Shown piece after piece: positions 1 through 5,523 of a stretch of DNA of 7,985 nucleotides; position 1 is the stretch's first letter, and each line of letters begins with the position of its first letter. The notes under the pieces are model-generated. The model searched no databases, was not told the origin of the DNA, and saw only the letters and a list, made by a program, of their open reading frames with translations. Both the position numbers and the translations under genes were made by a program. Source of the stretch: Chloroflexota bacterium (GTDB taxonomy: Bacteria; Chloroflexota; Limnocylindria; Limnocylindrales; CSP1-4); NCBI GenBank assembly GCA_013698385.1, contig JACCVB010000300.1, positions 1-7,985 of the forward strand. Reading direction: 5' to 3'.

Positions 1-249
1 ATGCGGGTGGATCCCGAGGTCGCGCGCGACGTCGCCGCCATCCTCGAGACCCGAGCCGCCGCTCTCGCGCAGGTGACGCGTCCCCTCGCCGATCGTCTGC
101 GAGCGGGACTGACGGTGGACCGAGCGCACGACCGGTTGCTGGCCCTCAGCATGGTCGATGTCTATCTCGAGCTCCGCGGCAGGGGCTGGACCGCCGAGGC
201 GTATCGCGACTGGCTCAGCGAGCTGCTTCAGACGCAGCTTCTCGGCTGA
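1..249 (+). CDS. TetR-family transcriptional regulator, C-terminal part (5' end outside window)
   Basis: The 82 residues visible are helical and rich in Ala, Leu, Arg and Asp, and end LSELLQTQLLG followed by TGA. This resembles the last helices of the ligand-binding and dimerisation domain of TetR-type repressors. Such proteins are normally about 190-210 residues with an N-terminal helix-turn-helix, and none is present here. The ATG at base 1 is therefore most likely an internal methionine and the gene starts left of the window. It is the only credible plus-strand gene and converges on the dehalogenase-like gene ending at 637. Its target and inducer cannot be told. The family call rests on overall character, not on a diagnostic motif, so another all-helical protein remains possible. 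Confidence 0.55.
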   Translation: MRVDPEVARDVAAILETRAAALAQVTRPLADRLRAGLTVDRAHDRLLALSMVDVYLELRGRGWTAEAYRDWLSELLQTQLLG

Positions 250-636
250 CCGCAAGGTCCAACCTGAGCGTGTTCGGTCACGGCATCGATCACGCCGCCT
301 GCTCCAGGGCGCGGGTCAGATTCACCATGTCGCCTTCTCCTGGCGCCGCATCAGCTCGGGCTCCTGCCGAATGACGTCAGCCAGCCGACCCCAGATCAAC
401 ATCACACCCACAGTCCTAACCTGTACCGCAGTCCGACAGGTGGAGACCAGCTGGCCGCGTCAGGCTGGTCGCCGATCAGCTCCGGAGACGCCGTTCATCG
501 GGTGCGGCTGGGGCTCGGTTCGCCCATTGGTCGCTCGCGAGATTAAACGTCAAGGTCACATAGGCGTCGCCTGGTAGGCGAGACGTTGCCCAATAGGTGT
601 ATTTGGATAGCGGACCGACACGAACACAGGCGGCGG
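250..636. other. Convergent intergenic region, no supported gene
   Basis: This 387-base stretch lies between the end of the TetR-like gene and the end of the dehalogenase-like gene. Open frames on both strands are short or are low-complexity Arg/Ser/Pro translations typical of out-of-frame GC-rich DNA. On the minus strand a frame around 330-455 gives a plausible helical peptide ending RRQEKATW and a stop, but I recognise no family and see no good start. The only structure noted is an imperfect hairpin at 546-587, listed separately. Confidence 0.5.
546..587 (-). terminator. Possible weak hairpin between convergent genes
   Basis: AACGTC at 546-551 pairs with GACGTT at 582-587. Nested inside, CGTCGCCT at 565-572 can pair with AGGC (576-579) and GACG (582-585), with GA bulged and a GGT loop. 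It lies about 50 bases past the TAA of the dehalogenase-like gene, where a terminator would be expected. There is no clear U-run on either strand, so Rho-independent termination is doubtful. Confidence 0.2.
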
Positions 637-1314
637 TTACTCCACGAATGATGCGACCTCGGCGAGCGACTTCCGGGTGAGATCGGGGACCTGGCAGTCG
701 TCGGCTGGATAGCCGATCGGCAGCAGCACGAACGGTCGCTCGTTCTTCGGTCGTCCAAGGATCGTGTTCAAGAAGCCCATTGGTGAAGGTGTGTGGGTCA
801 ACGTCACGAGCCCCATCTGGTGGATCGCCGCAAGAAAGAGCCCGCAGGCGATCCCGACGCTCTCGCGAGCGTAGTAGTGCTTCCGGACCGTGCCGTCGGG
901 AAACCAGCCGTGGACCTGTTCGAACAGGACGACTATCCACGGCGCGGTCTCGAGAAACGGCTTGTGCCAGTCCGTTCCGAGCGGGGCCAGGGCAGCGCGC
1001 CACTCGGCCGGCATCCGACCGCCTTCGTAACTCTGGCGCTCTTCCTCCTGCGCCGCGATCCGGATCTGGCGCTTCACCTCATCGTCGCCGATCGCCACGA
1101 AGGTCCAGGGCTGCTGATGTGCGCCGGACGGCGCGGTCGACCCGGTCATGATCGCAAGCTCGATCAACTCTCGAGGGACAGGGTCAGCCGAGAACATCCG
1201 AACGCTTCGCCTGCCCTCCATCTCACTCAGCAACTGGCGAGCGCGCTCGAGCATTTCCGCCTCCGGACGGCGTCCCGGCCGGTGGGCGACCAGTCTTGGC
1301 CGCAACTCGCTCAT
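637..1314 (-). CDS. Iodotyrosine deiodinase-like flavoprotein (nitroreductase superfamily)
   Basis: This 225-residue protein has the FMN-binding nitroreductase fold. Its closest recognisable relative is iodotyrosine deiodinase (IYD), the enzyme that reductively removes halogen from mono- and di-iodotyrosine. FMN-phosphate-type residues sit at RRSVR (35-39). TAPSGAH-type sequence is at 60-66 (here STAPSGAH), followed by PWTF. IYD-like blocks follow: QVHG (133-136), KHYY (145-148), SVGIACG, GLVTLTHTP (168-176), LGRP, LLPIGYP and VPDL. The residues that in human IYD clamp the substrate zwitterion (Glu157, Tyr161, Lys182) align with E92, Y96 and K118. The active-site Thr near the flavin N5 aligns with T175. 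There is no N-terminal membrane anchor, as in known bacterial homologues. The start is ATG at 1314, sharing ATGA with the methyltransferase stop; a longer frame to 1419 adds only Arg/Pro-rich sequence read across that gene. The fold is certain and IYD membership very likely; the true halogenated substrate is not shown. Confidence 0.88.
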   Translation of the reverse strand: MSELRPRLVAHRPGRRPEAEMLERARQLLSEMEGRRSVRMFSADPVPRELIELAIMTGSTAPSGAHQQPWTFVAIGDDEVKRQIRIAAQEEERQSYEGGRMPAEWRAALAPLGTDWHKPFLETAPWIVVLFEQVHGWFPDGTVRKHYYARESVGIACGLFLAAIHQMGLVTLTHTPSPMGFLNTILGRPKNERPFVLLPIGYPADDCQVPDLTRKSLAEVASFVE

Positions 1315-2069
1315 CGATTGGGCTCGCCCATCGGTCGGCGGGCAACGAAGACGACCCGATCCTGGTCGTCCACGCGGTCGTGGGCGTCGAAGCCGACGTC
1401 GTGAAGGAGTCGAAGCCACGTCGATCGCGAGAACAATCCCTCGACGTGCTGATCGTGGTGGATGTCGATGTGTCCGTCGTCGTTCCGAACCAGGATCGCG
1501 TAGTCAACCTGATAGGTGGAGTCGGTCGGATCGGGGTCGCTCACCCATTCCAGATAGCGGAGTCCTCGAGGCAGCGGACGTCCGGGCCCGTCCGGCGAGT
1601 CGGACCCGCCGTGATCGGTCGATGGCTCGAACGTTTCGCGGACGTAGTCGGGTTCGAGGATCGCCACGCCGCCGGGACGCAGATGCTCGAATGCGGTCGT
1701 CATGGCCGCTTGAAGGTCCGAATCGGTGGTCATGTAGCAGATCGCGTCATGGATCAGAACCGCATCAAAGACACGCCCGAGACGAAGCGTGCGCATATCG
1801 CCCGAAATGTGTTCGAGGTCAGGATTGATCGTGCGGCTGAGGGCCAGCATGGCGGGTGACAGATCGGTCAATGTGAGGCGTAGTTCGGAGCGCAGCACGG
1901 ATGCCACATTGCCGCCGCCAGAGCCAAGTTCGAGCAGCGTCTCCAACCGTCCATCGATTCCTTCGCGCAGCATCGTCAGGATCTCGGCGGGCTCATCCTC
2001 GTACTCGCCTGGAGGCGTCAGCAGGTGGAACCATGGGGCGAGGTCCCCGTACATCGTTGGTAACGGCAT
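1311..2069 (-). CDS. Class I SAM-dependent methyltransferase
   Basis: This protein of about 252 residues transfers a methyl group from S-adenosylmethionine to an unidentified acceptor. Motif I is LLELGSGGGNVA at 45-56. The acidic residue at the end of strand 2 is D69 in LTLTDLSPAM. A GDMRTLRLG segment at 90-98 is followed by FDAVLIHDAICYM, and by HLRPGGVAILEPDY at 129-142. The C-terminal half (about 160-245) carries beta-rich sequence such as STYQVDYAI and a final HDVGFDAH/VVFVARR block, as in Methyltransf_25-type enzymes. I chose ATG at 2069. ATG at 2054 (MYGDLAPWF) is an equally good alternative because neither has a clear Shine-Dalgarno sequence. The frame stays open upstream to 2549, but that part is recombinase remnant plus repeat, not methyltransferase. 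The gene overlaps the dehalogenase-like gene by 4 bp, so the two are probably translated together. Confidence 0.88.
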   Translation of the reverse strand: MPLPTMYGDLAPWFHLLTPPGEYEDEPAEILTMLREGIDGRLETLLELGSGGGNVASVLRSELRLTLTDLSPAMLALSRTINPDLEHISGDMRTLRLGRVFDAVLIHDAICYMTTDSDLQAAMTTAFEHLRPGGVAILEPDYVRETFEPSTDHGGSDSPDGPGRPLPRGLRYLEWVSDPDPTDSTYQVDYAILVRNDDGHIDIHHDQHVEGLFSRSTWLRLLHDVGFDAHDRVDDQDRVVFVARRPMGEPNR

Positions 2070-2232
2070 GGGCCGTAGTCTGGCAGGCAGCGACCGTTGC
2101 CAGCACGTAAACTCGAAGCGGGTCGTCGGTGCGTGGGGGGCGTGACACGCCCGTCGGGGGGCGGCATCCTGCTTCGCCGTTCCCTTCCGGGTACGGCTGC
2201 TACCGTCCAGCGATCTTTGCGTCGAAGCCGAT

Positions 2233-2306
2233 CCGGGAGCCGGCAGGCAGCCCCGGGGCCGGCACCCGGCCTGGGACCTGCAGGCGGCTTTGGGCCGGCA
2301 GGCCGC
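2233..2306 (-). repeat. Degenerate 18-bp tandem repeat
   Basis: On the minus strand three adjacent 18-base units cover 2289-2306, 2271-2288 and 2253-2270, sharing 12 or 13 of 18 bases pairwise around a core like TGCCGGCCC. A fourth unit with a length change follows at 2233-2252. Read in the open frame, they give repeated hexapeptides AACRPK, AACRSQ and AGCRPR. The 10-mer GCCGGCAGGC recurs at 2239-2248 and 2294-2303. An 8-bp inverted repeat (CAGGCGGC 2281-2288, GCCGCCTG 2302-2309) could form a hairpin upstream of the methyltransferase. Confidence 0.6.
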
Positions 2307-2339
2307 CTGGGGCGGCTTCTCGCCCTGGTGATCGAGTCG

Positions 2340-2660
2340 GCCCCCATCGAGGTCCACGTCTTCAAGCCGCAGGCCGAGAACCTCGCCGCGGCGAGCGCCC
2401 GTGTCCATGAAGATCCGCAACATCGCCTCGTCGCGTCGGCCGGCGAATGTCTTATCGCGTTCCCACACGTCGAGCAGCCCACGCAGCTGTTCGGACGACA
2501 TGACTGGCGGTGGTGCCTCGGGTAGGCGCGGTAGCTTCATGCGCGCCATCGGGTGACTCGCGCACTTCGCCTACCTCGACAAGCCAGCCGAATTAGGAGT
2601 GGAGCGCTCGGAAGCGGTTGTGGGCTGTGGTGGCCTTCCAGCGTCGAAGCAGGCCGGTTT
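2340..2660 (-). pseudogene. Tyrosine recombinase/integrase remnant (broken)
   Basis: This is the decayed middle of a XerC/D-like phage-type integrase. From about 2660 to 2551 the minus strand reads LLRRWKATTAHNRFRALHS, a TAA stop at 2595-2593, then FGWLVEVGEVRESP, which fits the end of the SAM-like core-binding domain. One extra base at 2550-2553 (CCCG before ATG) shifts the frame. From 2549 it continues MARMKLPRLPEAPPPV, then the start of the catalytic domain with FMDTGARRGEVLGLRLEDVDLDG. The Arg in TGAR is the first catalytic arginine of the family. After about 2340 homology fades; a further shift would give DSITRARSRPRR, like the usual basic strand after DVDLDG. The catalytic Lys, HxxR box and Tyr are absent, so it cannot recombine DNA. 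It separates two intact gene blocks and marks an old insertion. Confidence 0.78.
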
Positions 2661-2705
2661 CCTGACGATCGCCCGGAAGCCGGGTAGCGTGGTGCCGATG
2701 CGCGA

Positions 2706-2721
2706 CGGTCAGAACTGACCG
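2706..2721. repeat. 16-bp palindrome, operator-like
   Basis: CGGTCAGAACTGACCG is a perfect inverted repeat with 7-bp arms and an AA spacer. The 9-mer GGTCAGTTC, identical to one side of it on the opposite strand, occurs again at 2838-2846. It lies in the non-coding region upstream of the recombinase remnant. Its size and symmetry suit a dimeric regulator, but no promoter can be read with confidence next to it, and chance is possible. Confidence 0.3.
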
Positions 2722-2901
2722 CCACCGAACTCAAGATGCCATCGGAGCGACCGCTGGCTAGTGTCCTGCGCGCCGCGCGTCCAACCGGCCGTACGACGGT
2801 CCGTGTCACGCGCGGAGTCGTACCGAGCTTCCTCTCTGGTCAGTTCAAATGTTCAGGGACTACCGTCGAATCCTTGGCGAGTCCTGTGCAACTGAGAGGG
2901 G
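2722..2901. other. Non-coding stretch, nothing recognised
   Basis: Between the palindrome and the stop of the hypothetical gene I find no convincing coding frame. A minus-strand frame here is Arg/Ala/Ser-rich with no family resemblance. It might be eroded 5' sequence of the integrase, but I cannot align it. The only recurring element is the 9-mer GGTCAGTTC at 2838-2846. Confidence 0.4.
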
Positions 2902-3372
2902 CTACTGCCCAAAGCGCAAGCCCTCGGCGATGGCGGCAAGCTCGGGAAGGCTCGCGGGATGCACCACCTGGATCTCGATCTGGAGCGTAGTGTCGCCATT
3001 CGCGAGGAGGTAGAGACGGTACGCGAACCCAGGGCCCATCGAGTGATCGAAGTCCGACGGTGGCAGCCCTCTCATAACCGGCACGCCGGGGCCAGGGGCA
3101 GAATAGAAGCACGTCCCGGTCCATTTGGGATCCAGCCGGACGTCGACGACCACGCCCGTCAGGCCGCCGATCTCCACCTTGCGCGGCGCGTTGACGACCA
3201 AGCCGGGCCGCTCCCGAAGCTCGGCAGCGATCGCGAGCGGCGTTTCGGCGATGCCCGGCTCCGCTTGATTTGCCTTAGCCCGGATCCACCGATGAGCCGC
3301 TGGTGAGCGAGCGCTGAAACGACGAATCAGGTGCCCAGCTGAACTGGGAAGATGGAGTTGGAAGACAACCAT
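2902..3372 (-). CDS. Conserved hypothetical protein, C-terminal domain, probably 5'-truncated
   Basis: From about 3243 to the TAG at 2902 the minus strand encodes a coherent domain of about 113 residues: LRERPGLVV, then VEIGGLTGVVVDVRLDPKWTGTC, a Pro/Gly loop, FAYRLYLL, a beta strand TTLQIEIQVV, and a closing helix ending LRFGQ. I recall this layout from uncharacterised extracytoplasmic proteins of Chloroflexota and Actinomycetota; no enzymatic role is known to me. Complete members usually carry a signal peptide or other domain plus a Trp-rich beta region in front. Here the 40-odd residues from ATG at 3372 are ordinary-looking but match nothing and contain no signal peptide. A TTG at 3489 would extend the frame into the preceding glycosyltransferase gene but is no better. 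I see no Shine-Dalgarno sequence at either. It probably is a remnant beside the integrase scar, though a short intact gene cannot be excluded. Confidence 0.5.
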   Translation of the reverse strand: MVVFQLHLPSSAGHLIRRFSARSPAAHRWIRAKANQAEPGIAETPLAIAAELRERPGLVVNAPRKVEIGGLTGVVVDVRLDPKWTGTCFYSAPGPGVPVMRGLPPSDFDHSMGPGFAYRLYLLANGDTTLQIEIQVVHPASLPELAAIAEGLRFGQ

Positions 3373-3399
3373 CGAGCCCAAGCAGAGGAGCACCTGATT
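3325..3399. repeat. 10-bp inverted repeat enclosing a small hairpin
   Basis: AATCAGGTGC at 3325-3334 is the exact reverse complement of GCACCTGATT at 3390-3399, with a 55-base spacer. Just inside the left arm, CCCAG (3334-3338) pairs with CTGGG (3344-3348) around the loop CTGAA. The structure begins about 60 bases past the TGA of the GT4 operon. It could be transcript-end structure or one end of a lost element. No U-run follows it on the minus strand. Confidence 0.35.
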
Positions 3400-3460
3400 G
3401 ATGCGATCATCGCACAGCCTCGACCGCCTCGACACAGCCTTCGACGACGACCGCCTGAAC

Positions 3461-4588
3461 TCAGCCCTGACGCGCCAGGTGTTCCTCAATCACCTCGTCG
3501 AACAGTCGCTCCCATCGCGGTACCACGACGCTCGCCGCGTATCGATCCTCGACACTCGATCGAAGGGCGGCTCCGAGGCGTTGACGCAGTCGCCCGTCGC
3601 GGGCCACGCGGATCATCGCGGCGGCAGCCAGCGCTGGCCGCTCGTGCGGAACGAAGAGGCCGGTCCGCTCGTCATCGATCTGCTGCAGGGTCCCGTTATC
3701 GGGGGTCGCGATGACCGCCAGGGACGCAGCTCCCGCCTCGGCGATGACGTGGGGCATCCCCTCGCCACGCGCCAGCCAGACCAAGGCGTCGAGGCCGGTC
3801 ATCAAGCGCGCGACATCTGGGCGATCACCCAGGAAGGTGAGCCGCCGACCTAGATCCAACCGATCGACCAGCTCGCGCAGTTCGACCGCGTAGCCTGGCA
3901 TGAAGGCGTCGGCGCCACCGATGACCACGAAGCGGGCAGCCGGGATCGCCCTCGACACGAGGGCTGCCGCCTGCACGAAGTCCTCGACGCGCTTCTTGCG
4001 GTCGAGACGACCCACCCACCCGAACACGACGTCGTCGTCCGCCACGGCCCAATCGTGGCGCACACCTGCCCGATCTTCGGGATCGAACTCGTCAAGGTCG
4101 ACCATCGATGGGATCTCGAGCGCGTCCCACTCGCGACCCACGAGGCGGCCCGCGGCGGCCGCCCGGATGGTCGCGCATACGCCGATGTAGCGGGCGGCGA
4201 GGTCCGACGCCCGTTCGGCTTCGGAAACCAGCCCGCCATGCTCGATCAGCGGAGGGATGGGCAGGCCCCGGGACGCCGCGAGACGCAGGGCGGGCACGAT
4301 GTCCGGCACGCCCTGGCAGGCGACCACCAAGTCGAATCCCACGACCCGTTTGGCCAGGTGCTCGACGGTGTCCTCGAACGACAGCCGGTATGGGCTGCGG
4401 TCGACCGGGATCCCGAGCGCCGCCAGTTGCTGCTCGGTCTGGTCCGGCATCCCCTCCCGCCGGAGGCAGGCCGCGACCTCGATTCGATACCTCGCCGGAT
4501 CAAGGCCCCGGGCCAGCAAGCGGACCTCAGTCTCCTCACCGCCGACCACCAGCCAGGCGAAAACGAAGAGGACCGCCCGGGGACTCAA
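3461..4588 (-). CDS. GT4-family glycosyltransferase
   Basis: This 375-residue GT-B fold transferase moves a sugar from a nucleotide donor with retention of configuration; donor and acceptor are unknown. The N-terminal domain has the glycine loop VVGGEETEVRLLA (14-26) and an IEHGG strand (115-119). The C-terminal donor domain starts at VVFGWVGRLDRKKRVEDFVQAA (187-208), supplying the usual Arg/Lys pair. It continues with FVVIGG (220-225), LTFLGDRPDV, and the EX7E motif E276 to E284 in EGMPHVIAEAGA, then an NGTLQQIDDERTGLFV segment. Length is normal for the family. The start is TTG at 4588, overlapping the stop of the oxidoreductase gene as TTGA; no ATG or GTG fits better. No membrane segment is visible, so it is probably cytosolic or peripheral. 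It is the last gene of the operon. Confidence 0.9.
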   Translation of the reverse strand: MSPRAVLFVFAWLVVGGEETEVRLLARGLDPARYRIEVAACLRREGMPDQTEQQLAALGIPVDRSPYRLSFEDTVEHLAKRVVGFDLVVACQGVPDIVPALRLAASRGLPIPPLIEHGGLVSEAERASDLAARYIGVCATIRAAAAGRLVGREWDALEIPSMVDLDEFDPEDRAGVRHDWAVADDDVVFGWVGRLDRKKRVEDFVQAAALVSRAIPAARFVVIGGADAFMPGYAVELRELVDRLDLGRRLTFLGDRPDVARLMTGLDALVWLARGEGMPHVIAEAGAASLAVIATPDNGTLQQIDDERTGLFVPHERPALAAAAMIRVARDGRLRQRLGAALRSSVEDRYAASVVVPRWERLFDEVIEEHLARQG

Positions 4589-5520
4589 TCCCAGCCGGCG
4601 TGCAACCGCGGCAGGACGTCAGCCGCGAACCGCTCTAGGCCTTGCGTGGCCGGGAAGTCCATGAAGCGGATCTGCAGGTGGTCCGCGCCCGCCCTCCGGA
4701 ATCGGAGAAGCTCGGCGATCACCTCGCTGGGGGACCCGGCGACGATGTGCACCTCAGGCCAGCGGCTACGAGCCGCTGGGTCGTCCTCAAGGCTGACCCA
4801 GGCGACTTGGGTCCGCACGATCGTGGCCGGATCCCGCCCGACGGCCGCACAGTGCCGGTCGAGGATCGCCGACTTGCGGAGCAGGGTCTCGGCACTGCCG
4901 ACATCAGCGCACCACCAATCGGCGAGGTCTGCGACCAGTCGAAGGGTCCGGCGCTCGCCGCCCCCGCCGATCATCAGGGGGATGGCCGGTTCTGGGCGCG
5001 GCGCGACGATCGCGTCCCTGATGGTGTGCTCCCGGCCATCGACGCTATGGCGCCCGCCCAGCCACAGAGTCCGGATGATGCGTACGGCTTCTTCCATCTG
5101 ATCGAGACGCCGCGCAGCGGTCGGGAATGGAAATCCGAACTCAGCATGTTCCGCGCCGTTGTTCCCCGCACCGATGCCAAGGACGAAGCGGCCCCCCGTC
5201 AATAGCTGCAGATTCACCGCGACCTTGGCGAGGTACGCCGGGTTGCGGAAGGCCTGGCCGCACACCATCGTGCCCCAGCGGGAGCCCGGGTGTCGTCCGA
5301 CCAGCCAAGCGAGAGTGGTGATGCACTCGAGGTGGCTCTTGGCTCCCCAGCCCATGTGGTCCTCGACCCAGATCGTGTCGAAGCCGGCCGCAAGTGCCAT
5401 CGGGACATGCTGGTCGTCGGCCGTCAGGATCCGTTCGGCGGCCTCCCAGCCGGATGGATCCAAGCCAGGAGTATCCACGAACGCTGCGGGCTGCACGATC
5501 CAGCCTACGGAAGCGGCCAC
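4585..5520 (-). CDS. LLM-class flavin/F420-dependent oxidoreductase
   Basis: This 311-residue TIM-barrel protein belongs to the bacterial luciferase-like superfamily, which uses FMN or coenzyme F420 for hydride transfer or monooxygenation. Visible family blocks are AAGFDTIWVEDHM (44-56), RNPAYLAKVAVNLQLLTGGRFVLGIGAGN (92-120, the hallmark segment), RRLDQMEEAVRIIRTLW (137-153), IPLMIGGGGER (180-190) and AGSPSEVIAELL (261-272). The spacing resembles F420-dependent reductases and dehydrogenases, but cofactor and substrate cannot be fixed by eye. The start is GTG at 5520, 3 bases after the stop of the Gfo/Idh/MocA gene, with a GAGGGA Shine-Dalgarno-like run inside that gene's last codons. The end overlaps the next glycosyltransferase by 4 bp. 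A luciferase-like enzyme between sugar genes suggests it acts on the same product, which is inference. Confidence 0.87.
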   Translation of the reverse strand: MAASVGWIVQPAAFVDTPGLDPSGWEAAERILTADDQHVPMALAAGFDTIWVEDHMGWGAKSHLECITTLAWLVGRHPGSRWGTMVCGQAFRNPAYLAKVAVNLQLLTGGRFVLGIGAGNNGAEHAEFGFPFPTAARRLDQMEEAVRIIRTLWLGGRHSVDGREHTIRDAIVAPRPEPAIPLMIGGGGERRTLRLVADLADWWCADVGSAETLLRKSAILDRHCAAVGRDPATIVRTQVAWVSLEDDPAARSRWPEVHIVAGSPSEVIAELLRFRRAGADHLQIRFMDFPATQGLERFAADVLPRLHAGWD

Positions 5521-5523
5521 CCG

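Noticed and set aside
330..470. Minus-strand short frame giving a helical peptide ending RRQEKATW, overlapped by a second peptide starting MVNLTRALEQAA
   Set aside because: It looks faintly like a transposase or toxin-antitoxin tail, but a stop lies just upstream, no ribosome site is clear and I can name no family.
637..1314. BluB (5,6-dimethylbenzimidazole synthase) as the identity of the nitroreductase-fold gene
   Set aside because: The QVHG, KHYY and LVTLTHTP blocks and the Glu/Tyr/Lys trio fit IYD better, and no cobalamin genes are nearby.
1315..1419. N-terminal extension of the dehalogenase-like gene to an upstream start at 1419
   Set aside because: The extra 35 residues are Arg/Pro-rich out-of-frame translation of the methyltransferase 3' end. 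The ATG at 1314 gives a normal family length and an ATGA overlap.
2233..2310. CRISPR array
   Set aside because: The units are contiguous 18-20 bp imperfect repeats with no spacers and no cas genes nearby.
2537..2809. Minus-strand 90-codon frame upstream of the integrase remnant
   Set aside because: It covers the integrase homology in the wrong frame and is Ser/Arg/Pro-rich; the real similarity is in the neighbouring frame with a stop.
4055..5101. Plus-strand open frame of 348 codons
   Set aside because: It is antisense to the second GT4 and LLM genes, low in hydrophobic pattern and without motifs.
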